NCBI GenBank assembly: GCA_030427885.1
Contig: JAUICM010000004.1
Location: 248,001-312,000, forward strand
DNA from: Rhodothermia bacterium
GTDB lineage: Bacteria; Bacteroidota; Rhodothermia; Balneolales; Balneolaceae
Length of the DNA: 64,000 nucleotides
Reading direction: 5' to 3'
Every line of letters begins with the position of its first letter. Position 1 is the stretch's first letter. Shown here piece by piece: positions 46,163 to 54,800 of this stretch. The position numbers and the translations under genes were made by a program. The notes under the pieces were generated by a model. The model was not told the DNA's origin. It ran no database searches and saw nothing but the letters and a program-made list of their open reading frames with translations.

Positions 46163-47050
46163 TCAACCCGGACGCAGTAAACTGATTACTTTGGGAAGTA
46201 TCGGATTCCGGCTGTCCTTTTTCCAGATGGCAGATAAGGTGGTTCGCTGTGGAATTTTATCCAGCTCAATAAATTTAATATTCAGATCAAATCCACGCTT
46301 CAGTGAACTGGGTACAATGCCAATACCAAGATCATTTTCAACCAGCCGGAAGATCGTATTGGCATGCACCGACTCATGGGCTACTTTTGGAGTGAATCCC
46401 TGGTCTTCAAAAATGCTCATTATCTTGTCGTAATAGCCGTGGCTGTACTGACTTGAAAACAGAATGAAGTTTTCCGCTTCAAGATCCTTAACCGAGTTGA
46501 AAGTGTTCTCATCAAGAGGATGAGATCGTGGGAGTACCAGGCAAAAAGATTCTTCATACACATTAACCCGGCTCAGGTCATCAGGCAATCTCATGCTTCT
46601 GATAAAGCCCAGATCAAGTTGATCATTACGGATCTGATCGATTTGTTCCTGGTTTGGTAATTCTGTGAGTATGGTATGAATACCAGGAGTATTGCGGTCG
46701 ATCTCTTTTAATAAATCAGGGATAACTGATTGCATTGCAGAACCAACAAACCCGATACGGAGTTCACCTTCTTCACCAAGTTTCATGTGCTTGATGGTCT
46801 GCTTCACAAACTTCAGGTGGTTGAACATATATTTAGATTCTTCCAGAAGATATTCCCCGGCTTTAGTAAGAGCCACATTCCGTTTATCTCTGATAAATAA
46901 AGGTGCCTCAATATACTCTTCAAGCTGCTTTATCTGCCGGCTTAAAGCAGGTTGGGTGATGTACAACTTTTCAGCAGCTTTACTGAAGTGCAGCTCCTCT
47001 GCCACACATTGAAAATATCTGAGATGACGTAGTTCAATTTCATTACTCAT
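46163..47050 (-). CDS. LysR-family transcriptional regulator (probable hut regulator)
   Basis: Start taken at ATG 47050 (MSNEIELRHLRYFQCVAEEL), the normal LysR beginning; six codons upstream are leader. 295 residues: winged helix-turn-helix (FSKAAEKLYITQPALSRQIKQLE), linker helix, then a type 2 periplasmic-binding fold (RIGFVGSAMQSVIP, LGFIRSMRLPDDL, VENDLGIGIVPSSL). It is divergent from hutH with about 80 bases between them, the usual arrangement for a LysR protein that controls the neighbouring operon, here histidine degradation, and itself. Most hut operons use HutC or HutP; a LysR in this place is less common. Confidence 0.88.
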   Translation of the reverse strand: MSNEIELRHLRYFQCVAEELHFSKAAEKLYITQPALSRQIKQLEEYIEAPLFIRDKRNVALTKAGEYLLEESKYMFNHLKFVKQTIKHMKLGEEGELRIGFVGSAMQSVIPDLLKEIDRNTPGIHTILTELPNQEQIDQIRNDQLDLGFIRSMRLPDDLSRVNVYEESFCLVLPRSHPLDENTFNSVKDLEAENFILFSSQYSHGYYDKIMSIFEDQGFTPKVAHESVHANTIFRLVENDLGIGIVPSSLKRGFDLNIKFIELDKIPQRTTLSAIWKKDSRNPILPKVISLLRPG

Positions 47051-47055
47051 AAGTA

Positions 47056-47073
47056 TTAATATATACATATTAA
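47056..47073. promoter_or_regulatory. Possible LysR operator between lysR and hutH
   Basis: ttaatat (47056-47062) and atattaa (47067-47073) form a perfect 7-bp dyad with a 4-base centre, of the T-N11-A type that LysR proteins bind. It sits directly ahead of the lysR ATG (47050) and about 60 bases before hutH, so it could serve both autoregulation and activation. The match is AT-rich and therefore weak evidence. Confidence 0.35.
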
Positions 47074-47129
47074 GTATTTCAAAACATTAATAGCCTGATG
47101 TATTTTCATTCAAATTAATCAGGAAGATC

Positions 47130-48698
47130 ATGGAAGCATTTGAATTTGGTGTGGGTACGCTAAGTATTCGCAATGTGGTTGATATCTGTGAAGGCAGGCA
47201 AGCAGTGACCTTAAATGAAGAGGCCAGGCAAAAAATCCGGAGAAGCTCTGGGTATGTTTCAAAGATCGTGGAAAGCGGGGATGTGGTATATGGAGTTAAC
47301 ACCGGATTCGGCCCCCTTTGTAACACCATCATTTCAAAAGAAAATACAGCGAAGCTTCAGGACAATATTCTCAGAAGTCATAGTGTGGGAGTTGGGAATC
47401 CGATTGCGACCAGGATCTCAAAAGCAATGATGGTGCTAAAGGTGCACAACCTGAGTTTTGGATATTCCGGTATCCGCGAAGAGACCTTAGACCGCATCAT
47501 GTTATTCATTCAGAATGATATCATACCTATTGTTCCGGAGCAGGGATCCGTCGGTGCTTCCGGTGACTTGGCTCCGCTTGCTCATTTATTTCTTCCCCTG
47601 ATAGGCCTTGGAGAAGTAGAATACAAAGGTCAGCGTTTAGAAACAGCTAAGGTATATAATGAGCTCGGACTTGATCCGATCAATCTGCAGGCTAAAGAAG
47701 GTCTGGCTTTAATAAACGGAACACAATTTATAGCAGCTCATTCGGTATGGGGAGTATATCGTTTACATCATGCTTTAAATACAGCAGATGTGATCGGGGC
47801 GATGAGCCTGGAAGGAGTGCTCGGAAGTGTAAGTCCCTTTGTAGCCCCACTTCACGATATACGTCCCTATGACGGTTCGCGTATGGTGGCAAGGAGACTT
47901 CGCGAATTACTTAAAGATTCAGAAATGGTACAATCTCATGCTAATTGCGGGAGAGTACAGGATCCCTATTCGATTCGGTGCATTCCTCAGGTTCACGGAA
48001 GTTCGCGCAATGCCTGGCTGCACGTAAAGCAGATGGTGGATATTGAGATCAATTCTGTGACGGATAATCCCATCATCCTGAACGAAAAGGAAGCGATCAG
48101 TGGCGGGAATTTCCATGGACAGCCACTGGCTCTTCCCTGCGATTATCTTACACTGGCTGCTCATGAACTTGGTAATATTTCCGACCGGCGTATCTATCTG
48201 TTGCTTGAAGGTGGGCATGAGGGTCTTCCGAAATTACTGATGTCCGAGATCGGATTGAATTCAGGATTCATGATCCCACAATATACTTCAGCCGCTTTGG
48301 TGAGTGAGAATAAATCACTGTGTTTTCCAGCATCCGCTGATAGTATTCCAACTTCACTCGGCCAGGAAGATCATGTAAGCATGGGTTCTATCAGTTCAAG
48401 AAAACTTAATCAGGTGATCAGCAATCTGGAGCAAATACTGTCCATTGAACTGGTTACAGCAGCTCAGGCCTTTGATTTTCGGCGCCCGATGAAATCAGGT
48501 CCGGTACTCGAGGCTTGTCATACTTATGTACGGGAACATATCGATCATGCTGACAATGACAGGGTTTTTGCTGATGACATCGCAAAGGCTCACAAACTGG
48601 TGAGTGATCATTCCCTCTCAAAACTAGCGGATAAAACGGCTCAAAAACACAACATTGACTTAAATGGTGAATTCGATGAATTATTCAGAATTTCTTAA
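47130..48698 (+). CDS. hutH: Histidine ammonia-lyase
   Basis: 522 residues. The MIO cofactor forms from Ala-Ser-Gly at 143-145 in [15 protein letters not shown]. Other family blocks: [15 protein letters not shown] near the start, [56 protein letters not shown] and [13 protein letters not shown]. It removes ammonia from L-histidine to give urocanate, the first step of the pathway. It is the first gene of the hutHUIG operon, with gaag-type ribosome binding just ahead of ATG. It overlaps hutU. Confidence 0.96.
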   Translation: MEAFEFGVGTLSIRNVVDICEGRQAVTLNEEARQKIRRSSGYVSKIVESGDVVYGVNTGFGPLCNTIISKENTAKLQDNILRSHSVGVGNPIATRISKAMMVLKVHNLSFGYSGIREETLDRIMLFIQNDIIPIVPEQGSVGASGDLAPLAHLFLPLIGLGEVEYKGQRLETAKVYNELGLDPINLQAKEGLALINGTQFIAAHSVWGVYRLHHALNTADVIGAMSLEGVLGSVSPFVAPLHDIRPYDGSRMVARRLRELLKDSEMVQSHANCGRVQDPYSIRCIPQVHGSSRNAWLHVKQMVDIEINSVTDNPIILNEKEAISGGNFHGQPLALPCDYLTLAAHELGNISDRRIYLLLEGGHEGLPKLLMSEIGLNSGFMIPQYTSAALVSENKSLCFPASADSIPTSLGQEDHVSMGSISSRKLNQVISNLEQILSIELVTAAQAFDFRRPMKSGPVLEACHTYVREHIDHADNDRVFADDIAKAHKLVSDHSLSKLADKTAQKHNIDLNGEFDELFRIS

Positions 48699-50346
48699 AA
48701 AATACGCTTCACATCCGAACTACAAAGCTCCGACAGGACCGAAGCTTAATACCAGGAACTGGCAGACTGAGGCTCCGCTCAGGATGCTGCTGAATAACCT
48801 GGATTCAGAAGTAGCAGAAAATCCTGATGAATTCATAGTATATGGTGGAAATGGTCAGGCTGTAAGAAATCGTGAATCTTTTGAAAAGATCGTTAAAACT
48901 CTGATGGAGCTTGATGAGAATCATAGTTTGCTGGTTCAGTCAGGTAAACCTGTTGGTATAGTTCGAACACATTCCGAAGCTCCCCGTGTATTGATCGCGA
49001 ACAGTAATCTGGTTCCCGAATGGGCGAATTGGGATCACTTCAATGATCTGAAAGAAAAAGGACTGATGATGTACGGTCAGATGACAGCCGGTTCGTGGAT
49101 CTATATTGGAACTCAGGGAATTCTTCAGGGAACCTATGAGACTTTTGTGGCCTGTGGAGAGAAACATTTTGGTGGAAATCTGAAAGGAAAGCTGCTGGTA
49201 ACGGGTGGAATTGGCGGTATGGGTGGAGCTCAGCCACTTGCAGCAACCATGGCAGGAGCAACTTTCCTTGGGGTGGATATTGACCCAGAACGGATCAGGA
49301 AACGTATCAAAACCCGGTACATTGATAAAATGACGCATTCCTACGAAGAAGCTATCATGTGGGTGATGGATGCCAAAGAAAAAGGAGAGAATATATCTGT
49401 AGGTCTTGTCGGAGATATAGGCGATGTACTTGAGCGCCTGATAGAAGATGGAATAACACCTGATATATTAACCGATCAGACTTCTGCTCATGATCCAATC
49501 AACGGATATGTTCCTCATGGCATTTCTTTGCAGGTCGCAAATGAGCTAAGAAAATCGGATCCAAAAGAATATGAGCGGAGATCCATAAAAAGTATGGCAC
49601 GACACGTACGCCATATGTTAACGCTGAAAGACCGGGGAGCAATTATCTTCGATTACGGAAATAACCTGAGAGCCTATGCCAAACAGGGGGGAGTTGAAAA
49701 CGCCTTTGATTTCCCGGGATTTGTACCTGCCTATATCCGTCCATTGTTTTGTGAAGGGAAAGGACCTTTCCGCTGGGCGGCTCTTTCAGGAGATCCAGAG
49801 GATATCTATACTACAGATCAGGCTTTGATAAAAGCTTTTCCTGAGAATAAACATATGATCAAATGGTTGAATGAGGCAAAAGAAAAAGTGGCGTTTCAGG
49901 GATTACCCTGCCGCATTTGCTGGCTGGGAATGGGTGAGCGTGAAAAAGCAGGGCTTATATTTAATGACCTGGTCAGATCTGGAAAAGTGAAAGCACCGAT
50001 CGTGATCGGTCGCGATCACCTGGATTGCGGATCAGTTGCTTCCCCAAACCGGGAAACCGAATCAATGAAAGATGGAAGTGATGCTGTAAGTGACTGGCCA
50101 CTATTGAACCTGATGTCAAATACTTCTGGCGGAGCAACATGGGTAAGTTTCCATCATGGTGGAGGTGTTGGTATGGGATTCAGTCAGCACGCAGGAATGG
50201 TTGTTTTAGCAGATGGAACTGACCGCGCGGAGCGATGCCTGAAACGCGTTCTGCACAATGATCCGGCTATGGGTATATTCCGTCATCATGATGCTGGGTA
50301 TGAGAGCGCCACGGATATTGGAAATGAGCACCAGTTGATCATCTAA
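48676..50346 (+). CDS. hutU: Urocanate hydratase
   Basis: About 556 residues from the ATG at 48676 ([16 protein letters not shown]); an ATG four codons earlier is also possible. In either case it overlaps hutH by 20-35 bases in another frame. The NAD-binding region [36 protein letters not shown], the Cys-containing [16 protein letters not shown] and [28 protein letters not shown] are diagnostic. It converts urocanate to imidazolonepropionate using tightly bound NAD+. Confidence 0.96.
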   Translation: MNYSEFLKKYASHPNYKAPTGPKLNTRNWQTEAPLRMLLNNLDSEVAENPDEFIVYGGNGQAVRNRESFEKIVKTLMELDENHSLLVQSGKPVGIVRTHSEAPRVLIANSNLVPEWANWDHFNDLKEKGLMMYGQMTAGSWIYIGTQGILQGTYETFVACGEKHFGGNLKGKLLVTGGIGGMGGAQPLAATMAGATFLGVDIDPERIRKRIKTRYIDKMTHSYEEAIMWVMDAKEKGENISVGLVGDIGDVLERLIEDGITPDILTDQTSAHDPINGYVPHGISLQVANELRKSDPKEYERRSIKSMARHVRHMLTLKDRGAIIFDYGNNLRAYAKQGGVENAFDFPGFVPAYIRPLFCEGKGPFRWAALSGDPEDIYTTDQALIKAFPENKHMIKWLNEAKEKVAFQGLPCRICWLGMGEREKAGLIFNDLVRSGKVKAPIVIGRDHLDCGSVASPNRETESMKDGSDAVSDWPLLNLMSNTSGGATWVSFHHGGGVGMGFSQHAGMVVLADGTDRAERCLKRVLHNDPAMGIFRHHDAGYESATDIGNEHQLII

Positions 50347-50376
50347 TACACAGATATGTTCGCAAAGATTTGAACA

Positions 50377-51618
50377 ATGAAAAAGACAACCATTTACGGT
50401 CCATTTAATCAGCTTTTGACGATGGAAGGCTTGCCCTTGCACGGGCATATTGCTGATGAAGAGCCTGAAGTTCTTCGTGATAAAGCAATTGTAGTTGAGA
50501 ATGGGGTTGTTATCGATATTGATTCCTTTGAAGTTCTTTCAAAAAAATACCCGAGATCGGAGCAGGCACTGATCGACAGTAATAATCTGGTAGCTCTTCC
50601 GGCCTTTGTGGATTGTCACACGCATATTTGTTGGGGAGGAACAAGGGTAAATGATTATGCAATGAGGGTAGCCGGTAAAAGCTATCTCGAGATAGCTGCT
50701 TCAGGTGGAGGAATTATGGATACGGTTACTTCTACAAGAGAAGCCTCCACCAAAGAACTGATCGATGGGATTCTGAAACGAGCTGAGCAACATATCCGCA
50801 GAGGTGTCTCCACCATTGAAATAAAGTCAGGATATGGATTAACCCGGGATGATGAACTTAAAATGTTGCGTTGCATCAGGGCTGCAAATGAACATACCAG
50901 TGCTGAATTAATTCCGACTTTTCTTGGGGCTCACATCAAACCAAAAGATTTCAAAGGAACACATCGGGAGTATCTTGATTTCTTGCTGAGCGATGTTGTG
51001 CCTGTGATTCATAAAGAAAAGCTGGCAAAGCGTGCTGATATTTTTGTTGAGGAAGGAGCTTTTGGAATTGAAGAATCCCGTGAATATGCCGGGAAGCTAA
51101 TGAAAGCAGGTTTTGACATGACCATGCATGTGGACCAGTTTCATCCGGGTGGTTCAAAAATGGCAGTGGATCTGGGCTGTGTTTCCGCAGATCATCTGGA
51201 ATGTACGGATCAAGAAAGTGTGGAAATGTTCTCACAATCGGACACCGTTGCGGTAGCACTACCGGGTGCTTCCCTGGGATTGGGAATGCAGTTCACTCCT
51301 GCCAGAAAATTACTAGATGCCGGCGCGTGTGTAGCCATTGCCACTGACTGGAATCCTGGCTCCGGACCTATGGGGGATCTGATCACTCAGGCAGCGATTC
51401 TGGGAGCAAGCGAGAAACTGAGCATTGCAGAAACCTTGGCTGCGATCACATTCCGGGCGGCTAAAGCTTTAGGACTAAATAAGGGTACTATTACAAAAGG
51501 CAAAAAAGCTGATATAGTAATATTTGAAACAGACGATTATAGAAATATATTCTACCATCAGGGTCAGTTACGACCTTCATTCATAGTGATCGGTGACCAA
51601 TGTATTTCTAATGTTTAA
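50377..51618 (+). CDS. hutI: Imidazolonepropionase
   Basis: 413 residues of the amidohydrolase superfamily. Metal-binding FVDCHTHICWGG, substrate region TIEIKSGYGL, FLGAHIKPKDF, the metal-ligand strand FDMTMHVDQFHPGG, SADHLE and ATDWNPGS. It hydrolyses imidazolonepropionate to formiminoglutamate. It begins 30 bases after hutU, and its stop lies within the first codons of hutG (8-base overlap). Confidence 0.96.
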   Translation: MKKTTIYGPFNQLLTMEGLPLHGHIADEEPEVLRDKAIVVENGVVIDIDSFEVLSKKYPRSEQALIDSNNLVALPAFVDCHTHICWGGTRVNDYAMRVAGKSYLEIAASGGGIMDTVTSTREASTKELIDGILKRAEQHIRRGVSTIEIKSGYGLTRDDELKMLRCIRAANEHTSAELIPTFLGAHIKPKDFKGTHREYLDFLLSDVVPVIHKEKLAKRADIFVEEGAFGIEESREYAGKLMKAGFDMTMHVDQFHPGGSKMAVDLGCVSADHLECTDQESVEMFSQSDTVAVALPGASLGLGMQFTPARKLLDAGACVAIATDWNPGSGPMGDLITQAAILGASEKLSIAETLAAITFRAAKALGLNKGTITKGKKADIVIFETDDYRNIFYHQGQLRPSFIVIGDQCISNV

Positions 51619-52570
51619 AAAGCTATATCAACAAACAAACCCAAAGATCTGGACAGGTCGGGTAGATTCCGAAAATGACCCTGACCAGTTCCGATATCAT
51701 CAGGTAGCAAAATGTGTTGACCTGAATGATCTGGATGATTCTGAGGAGGTGGCTTTACTCGGCTTTGCTTCAGATGTAGGCGTTAAAAGAAATCATGGTC
51801 GGGTTGGAGCTGCGGGTGGTCCGGATTTTTTTCGAGAAACTGTGGGTGCATTATGCTGGCATTCTCAACGCGATCGGTTTATTGATGTGGGTAATATTGT
51901 TCCTGCAGGAGATGACCTTGAAGGAGCTCAGGAAACTCTGGGAAAAGCGGTTCACTCCCTTCTGGATAAAAATAAAAAAACCTTCGTGATCGGGGGAGGT
52001 CATGAAACAGCCTTCGGCCACTATCTGGGAATAGCATCCTTTTTAAAGGAAAAAGACCCTGAAGCAAAACTCGGTATCTTAAACATTGATGCGCATTTTG
52101 ATTTGCGGGACAATGATATTGCAAGTTCGGGAACACCGTTTTTACAGGCTCATCAACATGCAGAAGCCAACCATATAGACCTGAAGTATCTGGTGTATGG
52201 GATCAATACTCAGAACAACACAAGGCATTTGTTTAATACTGCACAGAAGTGGGGTGTTGAATACTGTACCAACGAAGAGATCTTTCAGCATGAGTCGGAT
52301 GCCCTTCAGACCGTTAGGTATTTTTTGCAAAGCCGCACTCACATCTACCTAACCGTATGTCTGGATGTATTTTATGCCGCTATGGCCCCAGGTGTAAGTG
52401 CACCTGCATGGAACGGGATCCGGCTAAGCCACGCTCAGAAAGTGCTGGATTTTGTCCGACGGTCGGGGTTGTTGATCTCGATGGATGTATGTGAGTTGAA
52501 CCCCACGTACGATGAACATCAGAAAACAGCAAAGGTAGCAGCGATGCTATTTAGTGAGATGGTCCGGTAG
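51611..52570 (+). CDS. hutG: Formimidoylglutamase (arginase family)
   Basis: Start at ATG 51611 (MFKKLYQQTNPKIWTGRVD), overlapping the hutI stop; 319 residues. Binuclear manganese site motifs: GGGHETAFGH, NIDAHFDLRD and CLDVFYAAMAPGVSAP, as in arginase/formimidoylglutamase. It releases formamide from formiminoglutamate and yields glutamate, so this organism uses the direct one-step ending rather than the HutF route. Convergent with the EamA transporter gene, overlapping it by 24 bases. Confidence 0.94.
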   Translation: MFKKLYQQTNPKIWTGRVDSENDPDQFRYHQVAKCVDLNDLDDSEEVALLGFASDVGVKRNHGRVGAAGGPDFFRETVGALCWHSQRDRFIDVGNIVPAGDDLEGAQETLGKAVHSLLDKNKKTFVIGGGHETAFGHYLGIASFLKEKDPEAKLGILNIDAHFDLRDNDIASSGTPFLQAHQHAEANHIDLKYLVYGINTQNNTRHLFNTAQKWGVEYCTNEEIFQHESDALQTVRYFLQSRTHIYLTVCLDVFYAAMAPGVSAPAWNGIRLSHAQKVLDFVRRSGLLISMDVCELNPTYDEHQKTAKVAAMLFSEMVR

Positions 52571-53503
52571 GTTCTTTTCCAGAGTCTCAACGGGCACCAG
52601 AAGTTCCGGATTTCGTGGGAAGCTTTTTTGCTTTCGCTTTGATGCGAGAGCCACTGCATTACCAGTCAGTATAAGTGCTGCTCCGGCAAAACTGAGTAAG
52701 GTCCAACGATAATCTTCAAAGATAGTGGAAAGGGTGAGCGCAATAACGGGTCCGATCAGGTTAACATAAGCAGCTCTACTTGCACCAATATTCCCGATCA
52801 GTGTGAGGTACGCCCCAAAAGCGACTATTGATCCAAGGACAGACAAATAGAGCAGGGAACCAATGTAGGGGAAACTCACAACAAAGCTGAGTTCTTTTCC
52901 ACTGATAAGGGCAATGGTGAACATGGCTAAAGCGCCATAACTCATACCGAAGGCATTGGAAGAAATTACCGGGATCCCGTTTTTTTGATTTCGGGCTGAT
53001 ATGATATTGCCAAGCGAGGCAGTGAAGGTACTTGAGATAGCAAGGATCAACCCGAAGATCTTACCATCAGAGAGAGAAAACTGTGACAAGTCTTTCCAGA
53101 AAACCAATGCTGTTCCAGCCAGCCCCAGAAACCCACCAATGATCACTTTAAGTTCAAATGGAGTTTTCAGGAATAAGCGGCTATTGAGGATGTTGAAGAA
53201 AACCAGAAGTGAGAACACGAGTCCGACCAATCCACTGGTGAGGTACAGTTCGGAGGTGTAAACCATCCAGTAATTAAATCCAAAAAGAAGCAGACCCTGA
53301 AGCAGAATAAACCGATGTTCTTTCAGGGTAAAGTTCAGTTTCAAACCCCAGATTTTACTAACCATAAGCATGATTACACCTGCAATTCCAAAGCGGTAGG
53401 AAACAGAATACAAAGGGTCAACGTCACCAACCTGGAACTTGATCACAAACCAGGTTGATCCCCATATAAGCGTTGGAGTAAGAAAGAGGAGGATGTTTTT
53501 CAT
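52547..53503 (-). CDS. DMT/EamA-family transporter
   Basis: Start taken at ATG 53503 (MKNILLFLTPTLIWGSTWFVIKF), which is the first membrane helix; six codons upstream are in frame but unlikely. About 318 residues with ten hydrophobic segments in two EamA repeats (the first ending near FWKDLSQF, the second beginning GLILAISSTFTASLGN). Drug/metabolite exporters of this kind move amino acids or other small molecules; the substrate is not predictable. The stop overlaps the hutG 3' end tail to tail. Confidence 0.9.
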   Translation of the reverse strand: MKNILLFLTPTLIWGSTWFVIKFQVGDVDPLYSVSYRFGIAGVIMLMVSKIWGLKLNFTLKEHRFILLQGLLLFGFNYWMVYTSELYLTSGLVGLVFSLLVFFNILNSRLFLKTPFELKVIIGGFLGLAGTALVFWKDLSQFSLSDGKIFGLILAISSTFTASLGNIISARNQKNGIPVISSNAFGMSYGALAMFTIALISGKELSFVVSFPYIGSLLYLSVLGSIVAFGAYLTLIGNIGASRAAYVNLIGPVIALTLSTIFEDYRWTLLSFAGAALILTGNAVALASKRKQKSFPRNPELLVPVETLEKNLPDHLTK

Positions 53504-53556
53504 GAAGCTGTAATTATACACCTACATGAATAAACAAGTAAAGACTTAGCAGATAT

Positions 53557-54300
53557 TTATTTTGCCAGACTTCGGGCAGAAAGCGCGGCTCCTATGATAC
53601 CGGCATGATTCTGATTTTCAGCCGGGATGATGCGGGTTTCAAGATCCAGACACTCACTGAATTCCTGGAAATCCTTACTAACACCTCCGCCGATGATCAT
53701 AAGATCGGGCCATAGTAAAAACTCGATCTCCTTTAGGTATTCATTAACCCGCTGACCCCACTCGGTCCAGCTTAAATTGTCCCGTTCACGGATAGAATTT
53801 GCTGTATAATGTTCGGCTACCATACCGTTCCCCATTTTGATATGTCCAAGCTCGGTATTTGTTACGAGCTCATGATTGGTGAAAACAGCGGTTCCAATAC
53901 CAGTTCCGAATGCTGCAATGAATACGGTGCCAAATTCATGGCGACCAGCGCCAAACTCCATTTCAGCATAACCAGCTGCATCCACATCATTAACCAGGCG
54001 GGTCGGGCAACCAGTAGCCTGTTGAATGCGGTCTGATGCATTCACTCCTATCCAGCTGTTATCAATATTTGAAGCTGTACGTACAATTCTCTCAACAATG
54101 GCAGCGGGAAAACCGCATCCAATAGGACCATGCCAGTCAAAATTTTTAATGATATCAGTAATGGTATCAATTACAGCATCCGGTGTAGCAGGTTGAGGGG
54201 TTGGTATTCTGAAACGTTCGGTTACTAATTCCCCTTTGACTGTATCAACAATGGCTCCCTTAATTCCGGAACCACCAACATCTATTCCTAATATCTCCAC
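53557..54300 (-). CDS. ppgK: Polyphosphate glucokinase-like ROK protein, copy 2
   Basis: 247 residues. Canonical phosphate-binding VLGID-type motif LGIDVGGSGIKGAIVD, NDVDAAGYAEMEFG, AAFGTGIGTAVFTN and NTELGHIKMGNG, with WPDLMIIGGGVSKDF near the end; close to PpgK of Actinobacteria and relatives. It phosphorylates glucose from polyphosphate or ATP. A diverged paralogue is at 43577. It lies 15 bases downstream of the DksA-type gene on the same strand, so they may be co-transcribed. Confidence 0.87.
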   Translation of the reverse strand: MEILGIDVGGSGIKGAIVDTVKGELVTERFRIPTPQPATPDAVIDTITDIIKNFDWHGPIGCGFPAAIVERIVRTASNIDNSWIGVNASDRIQQATGCPTRLVNDVDAAGYAEMEFGAGRHEFGTVFIAAFGTGIGTAVFTNHELVTNTELGHIKMGNGMVAEHYTANSIRERDNLSWTEWGQRVNEYLKEIEFLLWPDLMIIGGGVSKDFQEFSECLDLETRIIPAENQNHAGIIGAALSARSLAK

Positions 54301-54315
54301 AATGATCCTTGTTTG

Positions 54316-54648
54316 TTATCCAACACAATTGACACAACGCGTAGTATGCGGCATGTACTCCAGTCTGCCAAAAGGTATCTCTTTACCACACTTTTGACAA
54401 ATGCCGAAATCTTTTGATCCGGAGCGTTCCAAAGCCCGCTCAAGTCGCTGAAAAACTTTCTTTTTGTCCCGAAGGGAAGCCTCGTTTATAGTTTTATTAT
54501 TGATCGCATCCATGCGGGATATCCGTCCGATAGAGGCATCCAGTGGAATTGGTTTGGTGAGTTCCTCAAGCTCCAGGATCTCGGCTGTCAAAAGCTCCAA
54601 TTTTCTACCTATGAGATCTATGATTTGGACGCGTTCTTTTTCATTCAT
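54316..54648 (-). CDS. TraR/DksA-family zinc-finger protein
   Basis: 110 residues. An N-terminal coiled-coil (QIIDLIGRKLELLTAEILELEEL) and a C-terminal C4 zinc finger (CQKCGKEIPFGRLEYMPHTTRCVNC). DksA-family proteins enter the RNA polymerase secondary channel and alter initiation, often with ppGpp; the tip acidic residues of true DksA are not obvious here (SIGRISRMDAINNKT fills that place). It may instead be a general zinc-finger relative. First gene of a pair with ppgK; divergent from the TPR array. Confidence 0.87.
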   Translation of the reverse strand: MNEKERVQIIDLIGRKLELLTAEILELEELTKPIPLDASIGRISRMDAINNKTINEASLRDKKKVFQRLERALERSGSKDFGICQKCGKEIPFGRLEYMPHTTRCVNCVG

Positions 54649-54800
54649 TATTTAAAATTATTTATAGCATTTAAAGGTAAGTGGTTAAAGTATTTAGGGA
54701 ATACAGCTGTACATAAAAGTTTATTTTAATACAGATAAGGAAATCCGCGTTTTTTTTGCTTTATTTAAGCGGTCTCTTAACCAGTGGGGTTTGGGTAAAT

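Noticed and set aside
54316-54648. Calling this gene dksA
   Set aside because: The zinc finger and coiled coil fit the family, but the acidic tip residues needed for DksA action were not seen.
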